Shown one piece after another: positions 14,169 to 21,280 of a DNA stretch of 21,509 nt. The stretch covers positions 1 through 21,509 of the forward strand of contig CAAEIL010000089.1 in assembly GCA_900755985.1 (NCBI GenBank). The letters run 5' to 3'. This DNA is from Bacteroidales bacterium (GTDB taxonomy: Bacteria; Bacteroidota; Bacteroidia; Bacteroidales; Muribaculaceae). A program made the position numbers and the translations under genes. Position 1 is the first letter of the stretch; each line of letters opens with the position of its first letter. Under the pieces are notes generated by a model. That model saw only the letters and a program-made list of their open reading frames with translations, ran no database searches and had not been told where the DNA came from.

Positions 14169-14327
14169 TTAGGATTTTTCAGGAGTAATCTTAGGTTTCT
14201 GATTGGTTTGGCGGATAGGATTTAATTTGTTTGTGTTATGAAATTGCTTTAATTCCTTTTGTCTCTTCGAAAACCATTGCAGAAATGGATAAGTTGGTAG
14301 CTTATCGCTCTTGTTTTCTTTTGACAT
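14169..14327 (-). CDS. candidate small protein, 52 aa (or part of a small RNA)
   Basis: The ATG at 14327-14325 opens 52 codons to TAA at 14171-14169. The peptide is strongly basic and polar (starts MSKENKSDKLPTYPFLQWF and ends KPKITPEKS), with no signal or membrane segment, and uses AT-rich codons (TTA, CTA, AGA, AAA) unlike its neighbours. I recognise no family. A TAATTTTG -7 box ends only 2 bp before this ATG, so a transcript from it would start at or inside the start codon. Either the message is leaderless, or the transcript is a non-coding RNA and the open frame is chance. No later in-frame ATG exists. Confidence 0.33.
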   Translation of the reverse strand: MSKENKSDKLPTYPFLQWFSKRQKELKQFHNTNKLNPIRQTNQKPKITPEKS

Positions 14328-14329
14328 TG

Positions 14330-14391
14330 CAAAATTATGACCTCGATGTTACATCTGCGTTACAACTATGATACAATTTGTTTACCGCAGA
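14330..14391 (-). promoter_or_regulatory. Pho-box-like 11-bp direct repeats plus -7 box
   Basis: Read on the minus strand, TAATTTTG occupies 14337-14330. Exactly 10 bp upstream begins a run of direct repeats with an 11-bp period: TGTAAC (14353-14348), TGTAAC (14364-14359), TGTATC (14375-14370) and a decayed GGTAAA (14386-14381). The layout TTGTAACGCAGATGTAAC, 10 bp, -7 box mirrors the E. coli Pho box of phoA (two TGTCA-type repeats 11 bp apart, 10 bp before the -10). OmpR/PhoB regulators bind such head-to-tail repeats, and one is encoded at 16006-16716. Binding by that protein is inference. Confidence 0.6.
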
Positions 14392-14436
14392 ACATTTAAC
14401 CTTTTGAGCCGATTTTAACATAATATTCGGGAAGAA

Positions 14437-14465
14437 TTAACATTTTATGCCGCATAAAGCGTTAA
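14437..14465. repeat. 29-bp imperfect dyad in the spacer
   Basis: TTAACATTTTATGC (14437-14450) and GCATAAAGCGTTAA (14452-14465) are reverse complements at 12 of 14 positions around one central C. It lies about 90 bp past the 3' end of the sensor kinase gene, among several TTAAC/GTTAA copies (14396, 14415, 14437, 14461, 14472). It may be a hairpin or a protein-binding site. Confidence 0.55.
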
Positions 14466-14555
14466 AAATCTGTTAATTGCGAACTATTTGCAGTCTTATT
14501 TGTTACTTGCTGCCCGGATTGTGATGTCTTGGTTGCGGCTTGTCGGTATGGCTGC

Positions 14556-16028
14556 TTAAGTCCATTTGGGCAGCGAGAAGTCAAATTCGAGTCCTCCCGT
14601 CGGGTGGATTTTAGGAGTAATAGTGCCTCCGTGTGCCATGATGGTATTGTAGACGATAGCGAGGCCAAGTCCGGTGCCTCCACTTTTGCGGGCGCGTCCC
14701 GAGTCGATGCGATAGAATCTCTCGAACAGGTAAGGCAGGTGCTCCGGGGCAACTCCGATACCATTGTCATAGAAGCGGAAGTAATAGAAATCGTCGTCAC
14801 CGATGATTGCCTCGAGACGGCAGTATGTGCCTTTTGAATAGTTGGCCGAGTTCTTGGCAAGGTTGAGCAGGAGGCCGGTGAGCAGGTTGAAGTTACCTTT
14901 GATAAACGAGCCTAAGGGAACGTCAAAAGAGAATTTCATAGTCCCGAGGACGCCGGACTCGGCGATGTCGGAGGCAAAGGTGTAGACGACTTCATGGAAG
15001 TCGATACGCTCGGTCGAAATAAGTTGCTGTCCTTCCTCGAGGCGTGTTATGGCGGAGACATCCTGGATAAGGTTGACAAGACGGTCGGCATGCTGACGTG
15101 CCTTTTCTATGAAGTGTCGGCGCGTCTGCTCGTCGAGTGTTTCGTCGGCAAGAATGTCAAGATATCCTTTGATGACACCGATTGGGGTCTTGAGCTCGTG
15201 GTTGATGTTGTTGGTGAGCTGACGTTTCTGGAGGGCTTTTTCTTCAATGGCGTGCATAGCCACGGCGTGTTCGCGTTCGAGATTTTGGTTGGCTTCGGTG
15301 ATGTTGTTGTACATCTCGACAATGCGTCGGGCAATATCACCGAGTTCGTCGTTGGCAAAATCGTCGGCGGGATTGAATGTGGGATCGGTTACCGAGCGGT
15401 TGGCAAGCTCTCGCAGGATGTTGATGCTCTTGCCGAAGCTGCGAGCCGTGGTATATGCTGTTATGTAGCAAACCAAAGCGAAAAACAGAGCCACGTACCA
15501 GACATCGTTGGTGTGCGACTCGATAAAGTTGTCAAGGACAAGCTCGTTGGGCAGACAGGCTATGATAGCGAGTTTCCGGCCGTTGGCTGCTGTGACTTTT
15601 TTTATGAGATATAGGTATCGTGTTCCGGCAAGAACTCCGTTTATGGTATATTCATTTCCGACCGTCGATCCTATTTCGGCCTTAAGATTTTTTTTGTCGG
15701 CGTCGGTAAGTTCGATGCTGTGACCGGTGCAGTCAATCAGTTGCCAATTGTCCAGGTTATAGATATATATATCTATGTTGGGGAAGTAGCGATTGCGTTT
15801 GTAATATGTCTCGAGGAAGTCGAGGAATGATGACGAGTCTTTGCCGTCTTCAAAAAAAGAGGCAACGCGTTCGGAGACAAGAGTGAGTTGCTGAGTGATG
15901 AATTCGCGCCGATAGTTGCGCTCGCGATATACTTGCCACACCGACATGACAATGAGCACGGCGGTGAGAGTGAAGAAGCGCGGCAAAAAAAGGCGCCACT
16001 TGCTGCTAATCCTTCTCTTTAAAGCCAT
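14556..16028 (-). CDS. sensor histidine kinase (PhoR/EnvZ-type, two membrane helices)
   Basis: This inner-membrane sensor kinase phosphorylates the response regulator encoded just upstream. The 490-residue protein has membrane helix 1 at about 13-32, a periplasmic sensing part of about 145 residues, membrane helix 2 at about 177-195, a HAMP-like linker to about 250, and then the kinase core. The H-box NHELKTP has the phospho-accepting His277. N-box residues include Asn389 and Asn393, the G1 box is DNGIGV (about 421-426), FERFYR is the F-box, and GGTGLGL (450-456) is the G2 box. Its start overlaps the regulator gene by 23 bp, so the pair is translationally coupled. The signal is not shown. A Pho-box-like array beyond its 3' end makes phosphate one guess, but no phosphate transport gene is present. 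Confidence 0.95.
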   Translation of the reverse strand: MALKRRISSKWRLFLPRFFTLTAVLIVMSVWQVYRERNYRREFITQQLTLVSERVASFFEDGKDSSSFLDFLETYYKRNRYFPNIDIYIYNLDNWQLIDCTGHSIELTDADKKNLKAEIGSTVGNEYTINGVLAGTRYLYLIKKVTAANGRKLAIIACLPNELVLDNFIESHTNDVWYVALFFALVCYITAYTTARSFGKSINILRELANRSVTDPTFNPADDFANDELGDIARRIVEMYNNITEANQNLEREHAVAMHAIEEKALQKRQLTNNINHELKTPIGVIKGYLDILADETLDEQTRRHFIEKARQHADRLVNLIQDVSAITRLEEGQQLISTERIDFHEVVYTFASDIAESGVLGTMKFSFDVPLGSFIKGNFNLLTGLLLNLAKNSANYSKGTYCRLEAIIGDDDFYYFRFYDNGIGVAPEHLPYLFERFYRIDSGRARKSGGTGLGLAIVYNTIMAHGGTITPKIHPTGGLEFDFSLPKWT

Positions 16029-16716
16029 ATCCGAATCCCTGACGTGTGACGATGTTGTTGCCGTAGAGTCCGAGTTTGCGGCGCAGACGTGTTATATTTG
16101 TGTCTATTGTGCGGTTGGTTATGACAACATCGTTACCCCATACTTCGTTAATGATTTCTTCGCGCGAATAAATACGGTTGGGATGTGTCAGAAAGAAGAG
16201 GATGATATCGTATTCGGTGCGTGTCAGCTGCACTTCTTCGCCATCGAGCCAACAAAGTTTTGCGTTGCGGTCGATGCGCAGTGTTTTGTAAGTGACGTCG
16301 GCTTCGTAGTTGGGCATGGGCACTTCGGTGACTGTGCGGTGCGATGCCGAAGCACGACGAAGCACAGCGCGGACGCGGGCCAGGACTTCGCTCATGACAA
16401 AAGGCTTGGTTATGTAGTCGTCGGCGCCGATGTTAAGACCCATTACCTTGTCATCCTCGCCTTCGAGTGCCGAGCAGAAGATGAAAGGTGTGTTTTCGAT
16501 TTCAGGGATGTTCTGCACTTGTTTGGCAAAATCAAAACCGCTGAGTTTGTCCATCATTATGTCAACGATAAACAAAGAATAGGGCTTCAGATCCATCGTA
16601 AGGGCTTCTTCGGCCGAGTAGGCGGTATTTACTTCGTAGCCTTCTTTTTCGAGATTGTATTTAAGAATCTCGCAGAGGGCTTCTTCGTCATCGATGACTA
16701 ATATTTTGGTACGCAT
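16006..16716 (-). CDS. response regulator, OmpR/PhoB family
   Basis: This is a DNA-binding response regulator, partner of the overlapping sensor kinase. The receiver domain (about 1-122) has the acidic pair Asp9/Asp10, phospho-acceptor Asp52 (FIVDIMM), the Ser/Thr switch in FIFCSA, and Lys104 (YITKPF). The winged-helix output domain (about 135-236) shows LTRTEYDIILFFLTHPNRIYSREEI (cited by its LTRTE and REEI ends), then the recognition helix region TNRTIDTNITRLRRKL and the wing VTRQGFGYGF. The 236-residue length is normal. PhoB-type regulators bind head-to-tail repeats spaced 11 bp, which matches the array at 14348-14391. The start ATG at 16716 follows a TACATTTG box by about 38 bp. The true regulon is unknown. 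Confidence 0.96.
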   Translation of the reverse strand: MRTKILVIDDEEALCEILKYNLEKEGYEVNTAYSAEEALTMDLKPYSLFIVDIMMDKLSGFDFAKQVQNIPEIENTPFIFCSALEGEDDKVMGLNIGADDYITKPFVMSEVLARVRAVLRRASASHRTVTEVPMPNYEADVTYKTLRIDRNAKLCWLDGEEVQLTRTEYDIILFFLTHPNRIYSREEIINEVWGNDVVITNRTIDTNITRLRRKLGLYGNNIVTRQGFGYGFKEKD

Positions 16717-16754
16717 ATATGCTTAGAAATGGTGATATAGATAGGTTGACTTAG

Positions 16755-16801
16755 CAAATGTAAAATTACAAACTTTGACCGAATCTTTTTATTAAACTTT
16801 G
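16755..16801 (-). promoter_or_regulatory. promoter of the two-component operon with a direct repeat
   Basis: The minus strand has TACATTTG at 16762-16755. Upstream are two copies of CAAAGTTT (16777-16770 and 16801-16794), 24 bp apart. They cover the -33 region and the region about two helical turns above it, a place where the operon's own regulator could bind. That role is inference. Confidence 0.5.
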
Positions 16802-16824
16802 TTAAAAAGCATTGCAAGGGTCTT

Positions 16825-17883
16825 TTATTCGTGGACACTTTTGAAAGCGACGCCATTGTCTGGCCAGGTGGGCGAGGTCCATATTTGTGGACTCTGCGGG
16901 CTGTCGGGGCGCGCTATGACCAGCAGTGCGGCGATGTCATTGTCCCTGAGCATTTGACAGGCGGCATCGGGCGGCATGCACATGCAGGCTGTGGCAATGG
17001 CGTCGGCCATCGTGCAGTCGCTGCTGAGAATTGTTGCTGAGAGTATGTCGCTGGCGAATGGCTGGCCGTCGGCCGGCGATATGGAGTGGCCTACGATGCG
17101 CCCATCAGTGAGAGTGTGACGATTGCGCGAGTTGCTTGAGGTGGCGACGGCACCATGGGCGATGCTGACACGGCCTATCGAAGCTACACCGGGGGCCGTG
17201 TAGCTTCCGGCTAACGGGTCGTCAATGCTGATAGTCCATGTGTCGCCACGGTCGTTCTGGCCTCTGACGGCGATTTCTCCTCCGATTTCGACCATATAGT
17301 CGGTGACACCGCAGCGTTCGAGTGCGCGTGCAACGCAGTCAACCCCATAACCCTTGGCTATTCCGGAGAAGTCGAAGCGTGTGCCGGGATGCTTTTTAAT
17401 AAGGCCTTTTGGGGTCAGACGGCAATCGGCGATGCCGACGAGCCGCAACGCCGAGTCGAGCCGGGATTGCGCAGGTGCAAAATATCGGTCCAGGCTGTCG
17501 CGTGGAGTTTTGTCGCGACCGAATCCCCACAGGTCGACAAGAGGGCCTACCGTCGGGTCGAAAGCGCCGCCGCTCATCAGGCTGACTTTTTGGGCGGCAA
17601 GTATCAGCTGCCTCATTTCCGTACTTACGGCATAGAAGGCCGTGCTGTCAGAGGCGCCTTGGTTGATACGCGAAATCTCGGACTTCGGGTCGTGAAAGCT
17701 GAAGAGGCTTTCGATGCGTTGCATTTCGGCGATTATGCTATCGGTGAGTGGGCGGTCCGATTTGTATTTTATGTGATATGATGTACCCCACGTGACGCCG
17801 TTGTCCTGATGCCATTGCTGTGGCGAGCAGGCGGTTAACGTTATTGCAAGTAGGGCAGTGGCCGCACTTCTGAATATATTCAT
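16825..17883 (-). CDS. apbE: FAD:protein FMN transferase (ApbE), lipoprotein
   Basis: ApbE attaches FMN to Thr/Ser of target proteins outside the cytoplasm, for example RnfG/NqrC-type subunits or small FMN-binding domains. The 352-residue protein has a signal peptide with lipidated Cys19 (LTACS). Motifs in order: WGTSYHIKY near the start of the mature part, RIESLFSFHDPKSEISRIN, GGAFDPTVGPLVDLWGFG (about 106-123), DFSGIAKGYGVD (binds FAD phosphates), GGEIAVRG, the S-S-N-S-R-x-R-H-T-L-T-D segment with HSISPADG, and DCTMADAIATACMCM, which holds the metal-binding Asp and Thr. No FMN-binding target protein is encoded nearby. The ATG at 17883 is chosen because the lipoprotein signal begins there. 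It lies 95 bp after the helicase gene and 108 bp before the two-component operon. Confidence 0.94.
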   Translation of the reverse strand: MNIFRSAATALLAITLTACSPQQWHQDNGVTWGTSYHIKYKSDRPLTDSIIAEMQRIESLFSFHDPKSEISRINQGASDSTAFYAVSTEMRQLILAAQKVSLMSGGAFDPTVGPLVDLWGFGRDKTPRDSLDRYFAPAQSRLDSALRLVGIADCRLTPKGLIKKHPGTRFDFSGIAKGYGVDCVARALERCGVTDYMVEIGGEIAVRGQNDRGDTWTISIDDPLAGSYTAPGVASIGRVSIAHGAVATSSNSRNRHTLTDGRIVGHSISPADGQPFASDILSATILSSDCTMADAIATACMCMPPDAACQMLRDNDIAALLVIARPDSPQSPQIWTSPTWPDNGVAFKSVHE

Positions 17884-17978
17884 GTGATGTAATGATTGCT
17901 TAAAGTAGCTGAATGACAAGATGTTGCTCCGACAATATTTTAATATGATGTGCTGTGCGCCCGGTTCGGGGAATTTAT

Positions 17979-19340
17979 TTACTGACGATGGCAGGACAAT
18001 TGGCTCTCGATGGGCGATATGCGCACGCGTTGACCTTTGAGTTTGGCATTGTGGGCCGTGCTCATGACTTTTTCGGCGGCCTGGGCCGAGGCAAGTGCGA
18101 CAAGGGCATAGTCGCTGCCTATGGTGATTCGTCCGACAATCGCCGGGTCTATGCCGGCACTTTTGATTATGTATCCGGCGACGTCGCCTCGCGATATTTT
18201 GTCGCGTTTGCCTTTGTCGATATACAGCAGAGTCGTTGACTGTTGTCGTGGTACGTTATCGTCAAAATTCTCGGGCGAGGGATAAAAATCACGGTCGGTG
18301 ACAATGAAATCGGGGACATCCTCGTCGGGACCGCTGATGACATAGACCTCGCCTTTGGCGCCGGCACGTGCCGTACGGCCGTTGCGGTGTGTCCACGTCT
18401 TTTCGTCGACGGGAAGATGATAGTGAATGACGGCACCGAGTCCTTCGATGTCAAGACCTCGTCCGGCCAGATCTGTGGCCACCATCACGGGAGCGGCACC
18501 CGAGGCCAGAGCGGCGACGGCGATTTCGCGTTGTCGCTGGTCGAGGCCTCCGTGATAAAGCAACGCCTTAATAGCCCGGCGGCGTAAAGAGGCTGCACAG
18601 CGTTCGGCGCTTTCGCGATGGTTGACGAAGACAATGGCCGGAGCTTCGGCAGATAGCGAGCGCAGCAGAGCGGCAAGGGTATCCAGTTTGTCGCGTTGTG
18701 CCGAGTGTACGTTCATTATTATGGTGTTGGCGCGAGCTGTGTCTTTGGCGCTGAAGTCGACCAGCTCGGCCTCCTTGCTGTCGACAAACATTGTTTTGCC
18801 GTCGAGAGCGGTCGCCGAGGTGAGCATGGCCAGGCGATGCCGGCGCGGAAGACGTGCGGCAATAGCTTTCATCTGGCGGGAGAATCCCAATTCGAGCATC
18901 TTGTCATATTCGTCGATAACAAGGCACTGCAAGGCGCCTAATGACAGTGTGCCTCGGTCAAGATGGTCCAGGAGACGGCCGGGTGTTGCTACCACTATTT
19001 CGGGCGCAGAAGCGCTAAGCGACGCTATTTCGCGTTCCATAGGGCGTCCGCCGTAGAGTACTGCGGTTTTGAGGCCCCGCGCAAGCGGACGTATGACGTC
19101 GAAGACCTGAATGGCAAGCTCGCGCGAAGGTGCAAGGACAAGTGTCGTTGTGCATCCGCGTACCGATGTGTCCAGCCGTTTGAGAACAGCTATGGCAAAT
19201 GCTATGGTCTTGCCCGAGCCGGTGGGCGAAAGCAGTATGATGTCTTTGGCGCGGGAGGCGAGAATGGCCTCCTGTATAGGATTGAGGGTGTCTATGCCGC
19301 AGATGTCGGCTATGGCTTTGCGCAGATCTTTGTCTGTCAT
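17979..19340 (-). CDS. DEAD-box-type RNA helicase, DbpA-like, with DEYD motif
   Basis: This is an ATP-dependent RNA helicase probably acting in ribosome assembly. The 453-residue protein has a Q motif with LNPIQ (19-23), Walker A SPTGSGKT (38-45), PSREL (71-75), TPGR (119-122), motif II DEYD (143-146) in place of DEAD, SAT (175-177), and in domain 2 ATDLAGRGLDI and HRNGRTARAG. Residues about 380-453 match the DbpA-type RNA-binding domain (GDVAGYIIKSAGIDPAIVGRI, cited by its GD and I-G-I positions), which binds 23S rRNA hairpin 92 in E. coli DbpA. The third motif II residue is Tyr instead of Ala; DEFD/DEYD variants occur in this phylum as I recall. The start ATG at 19340 gives a short N-terminus typical of DbpA. 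It is co-directional with apbE. Confidence 0.92.
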   Translation of the reverse strand: MTDKDLRKAIADICGIDTLNPIQEAILASRAKDIILLSPTGSGKTIAFAIAVLKRLDTSVRGCTTTLVLAPSRELAIQVFDVIRPLARGLKTAVLYGGRPMEREIASLSASAPEIVVATPGRLLDHLDRGTLSLGALQCLVIDEYDKMLELGFSRQMKAIAARLPRRHRLAMLTSATALDGKTMFVDSKEAELVDFSAKDTARANTIIMNVHSAQRDKLDTLAALLRSLSAEAPAIVFVNHRESAERCAASLRRRAIKALLYHGGLDQRQREIAVAALASGAAPVMVATDLAGRGLDIEGLGAVIHYHLPVDEKTWTHRNGRTARAGAKGEVYVISGPDEDVPDFIVTDRDFYPSPENFDDNVPRQQSTTLLYIDKGKRDKISRGDVAGYIIKSAGIDPAIVGRITIGSDYALVALASAQAAEKVMSTAHNAKLKGQRVRISPIESQLSCHRQ

Positions 19341-19379
19341 GAGTAGTGGGGTCTAATAATGGAACTGTCTAAATAACAA

Positions 19380-19410
19380 CTTCCGGACGCATTGTGTTGA
19401 CGGCCGGAAG
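19380..19410 (-). terminator. candidate terminator after the thioredoxin lipoprotein
   Basis: CTTCCGG (19380-19386) and CCGGAAG (19404-19410) pair across a 17-base loop. On the minus strand the stem is followed by TTGTTATTTAG. It lies in the 153-bp gap before the helicase gene. The loop is long, so the call is moderate. Confidence 0.5.
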
Positions 19411-19493
19411 CGTATGGGGCACAGAGGATGTGAAGGCTTGGTGTCCAAGCTCGCAGATAAGCGGGGATTACTGCTTGGGGAAGGAGATGCGGC

Positions 19494-20021
19494 TTATTTG
19501 AGAGCCTTTACTTTTTGCTCGAATTCGTTTTCGGACAGCAGGCCTACTGTTGTTGATGTTTTGCCGCCAGAGGTGACGTACATTACGGTAGGAATACTTT
19601 GTATGCCGAGTTTGTCAGCGAGGACAGAGCAGTTGTCGATGTCTACGCTATAAAATGACACCTTGTCTTTGTAGCGCTGTGCAATGGCGTGGAAAGTGGG
19701 TTTGAACTGTTGGCAGGGACCGCACCATGTGGCGCTGAAATCGATGACCATGGGCTTGCCTTGGGGTTTGTCGATGAGGCGTCCCAGCAGTTCTCCGTTG
19801 CTGACTTCGGTGACGCCGTCGGCGTCGGTTGTGCCAAGGTCTGTGGCGCCAAGGTCTGTGGCGTTAGCCTCGGATTCGGAACTATCGGCGCTTGTTGTTT
19901 GGGTGGTGTTCTCGTCATTGTGGTCGCTATCGGCTTTTTCGGAGGATTTGGGCGAGCAGGCTACGAGTACGGCCGTCAGGGCAATGGCGCTGAGCGGGCA
20001 GAGGAGTCGGATGAGTTTCAT
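19494..20021 (-). CDS. thioredoxin-fold lipoprotein
   Basis: This is a membrane-anchored thiol-disulfide protein, probably facing the periplasm. The 175-residue protein has a signal peptide ending in VLVAC with lipidated Cys22. A linker of about 50 residues rich in Ser, Thr, Asp, Glu and Asn follows, including the repeat ATDLG-ATDLG (about 54-63). The thioredoxin domain has the active site ATWCGPC (Cys100 and Cys103) and a cis-Pro in SIPTVMYV. WCGPC is the classic reducing-type thioredoxin site. The later C in DIDNCSVLADKLGI is a common third Cys. A role in cytochrome maturation or in reducing periplasmic proteins cannot be told apart. It lies 119 bp after mdh, beyond a terminator-like hairpin, so it is likely a separate unit. 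Confidence 0.92.
   Translation of the reverse strand: MKLIRLLCPLSAIALTAVLVACSPKSSEKADSDHNDENTTQTTSADSSESEANATDLGATDLGTTDADGVTEVSNGELLGRLIDKPQGKPMVIDFSATWCGPCQQFKPTFHAIAQRYKDKVSFYSVDIDNCSVLADKLGIQSIPTVMYVTSGGKTSTTVGLLSENEFEQKVKALK
19834..19863. repeat. 15-bp tandem repeat inside the thioredoxin linker
   Basis: CCAAGGTCTGTGGCG occurs twice head to tail with no mismatch (19834-19848, 19849-19863). It encodes the repeated five residues Ala-Thr-Asp-Leu-Gly in the linker, and its in-frame length lets copy number vary without breaking the protein. Confidence 0.85.
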
Positions 20022-20085
20022 AAATGTATAGTGCTTAATTAGGGTGTCTGGAAGTGTGGCTGAAACACCCCGGTGTTTGGTTCGG

Positions 20086-20124
20086 TGAAAAGCACGAGCC
20101 GACCGATAAGCCGGCTCTGTGCTT
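20086..20124 (-). terminator. terminator after mdh
   Basis: AAGCACGAGCCG (20090-20101) pairs with CGGCTCTGTGCTT (20112-20124) with one bulged base. On the minus strand the stem is followed by a short T-run (GTGCTTTTCACC). It starts 17 bp after the mdh stop. A second small palindrome (AAACACC/GGTGTTT, 20063-20078) follows. Confidence 0.75.
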
Positions 20125-20140
20125 GATGAGACGTCGTGTG

Positions 20141-21079
20141 TCAGGCAAGAGCTGCCGACAGAGCTTCGTTGGTCTTGTGAACGGCGGCTGCGCTGTTGTC
20201 GAAGAGAGCTTTTTCGTCAGGGGTGAGTTCAAGTTCGACAATTTTCTCGATGCCGTTTTTGCCAAGGAGGCAAGGAACGCCGATGCAGAGATCTTTGTGT
20301 CCGTATTCGCCTTCGAGCAGAGCCGAGCAAGTGATGACGCGTTTCTGGTCGTGAAGGACTGCTGCGACAACCTGAGCTCCTGCTGCACCGGGAGCGTACC
20401 ATGCCGAAGTACCGAGAAGTTTGGTGAGAGTGGCGCCGCCGACCATAGTGTCAGCTGCGACTTTGTCGAGCTGTTCGGCGGGAAGAAGTGTCGAGACAGG
20501 GACACCGCGATAAGCGGCGTAGCGTTTCAGCGGAATCATTGTGGTGTCGCCGTGACCGCCGATAACCATACCCTCGATTTCGTTAGGATTGGCGTTGAGA
20601 GCAAGACTGAGGAAATATTTGAAGCGGGCGCTGTCGAGTGCGCCGCCCATGCCGATGATGCGGTTTTTGGGCAGACCGCTCGTTTTGTGTATCAGGTAGG
20701 TCATAGTGTCCATGGGGTTGGAGATGCACACGATGACGGCTTCGGGCGAGTGCTGCAGAACATTATCCATAACGCTCTTGACGATGCCTGCGTTGACGCC
20801 GATGAGTTCTTCGCGAGTCATGCCCGGTTTGCGGGGAATACCCGAGGTGATGACGACGACGTCCGAGCCTTCGGTCTTGCTGTAGTCGTTGGTGACACCG
20901 GTAAGACGGGTGTTCAGGCCCAGAATGTTGGCTGTCTGCATGATGTCCATGGCTTTGCCTTCGGCAACGCCGGGTTTGATGTCGAGAAGTACTACTTCGT
21001 CGGCAACTTGATTGGTGACGAGAACGTTAGCGCAAGTGGCACCTACGTTTCCGGCGCCGATAACTGTAACTTTAGACAT
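20141..21079 (-). CDS. mdh: malate dehydrogenase
   Basis: Mdh interconverts malate and oxaloacetate with NAD(H). In this phylum it serves the reductive arm from oxaloacetate to succinate or propionate as well as the TCA pathway. The 312-residue protein is of the LDH-like MDH type. It has GAGNVG (8-13), Asp33 for NAD preference (LLDIK), and the substrate loop IPRKPGMTR (81-89), in which Arg83 selects malate over lactate. Also visible are NPMD (121-124), Asp149 and Arg152 (GGALDSARF), and catalytic His176 in GGHGDT. The start ATG at 21079 gives the normal N-terminus. A strong promoter lies about 67 bp upstream, and a terminator-like hairpin follows, so mdh is probably a single-gene unit. It diverges from tex. 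Confidence 0.98.
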   Translation of the reverse strand: MSKVTVIGAGNVGATCANVLVTNQVADEVVLLDIKPGVAEGKAMDIMQTANILGLNTRLTGVTNDYSKTEGSDVVVITSGIPRKPGMTREELIGVNAGIVKSVMDNVLQHSPEAVIVCISNPMDTMTYLIHKTSGLPKNRIIGMGGALDSARFKYFLSLALNANPNEIEGMVIGGHGDTTMIPLKRYAAYRGVPVSTLLPAEQLDKVAADTMVGGATLTKLLGTSAWYAPGAAGAQVVAAVLHDQKRVITCSALLEGEYGHKDLCIGVPCLLGKNGIEKIVELELTPDEKALFDNSAAAVHKTNEALSAALA

Positions 21080-21145
21080 ATTGTTTATATTTAGGATATA
21101 TGTGGTTGAATGATATATGTGTCAGAGACGTAATGTTTGACAGGA

Positions 21146-21177
21146 CAAAAATACGATTATTTTTCGACATGGACAAA
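21146..21177 (-). promoter_or_regulatory. promoter for mdh (TTTG, 20 bp, TATTTTTG)
   Basis: On the minus strand TTTG (21177-21174), a 20-bp spacer and TATTTTTG (21153-21146) match the Bacteroidota promoter exactly. The leader is about 60 nt. Confidence 0.8.
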
Positions 21178-21227
21178 GATATATCTCGTATGCGTCAAGA
21201 AAAATCGCGGTGTGTCCGGCAACTGAG

Positions 21228-21258
21228 TTTGACGGAGGATTTTTTATTAGTACTTTTG
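21228..21258 (+). promoter_or_regulatory. promoter for tex (TTTG, 19 bp, TACTTTTG)
   Basis: TTTG at 21228-21231, a 19-bp spacer and TACTTTTG at 21251-21258 lie 22 bp before the tex ATG. It is back-to-back with the mdh promoter in a 201-bp divergent spacer. Confidence 0.8.
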
Positions 21259-21280
21259 CAGAGCAAACTCAGACATTGAT

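Noticed and set aside
15916..16701. 261-codon plus-strand frame across the response regulator
   Set aside because: Shadow of the response regulator gene; Cys/Phe/Val-rich translation and no promoter.
20054..21094. 346-codon open frame antisense to mdh
   Set aside because: It overlaps mdh fully, has no homology-like motif, and mdh shows all catalytic residues on the other strand.
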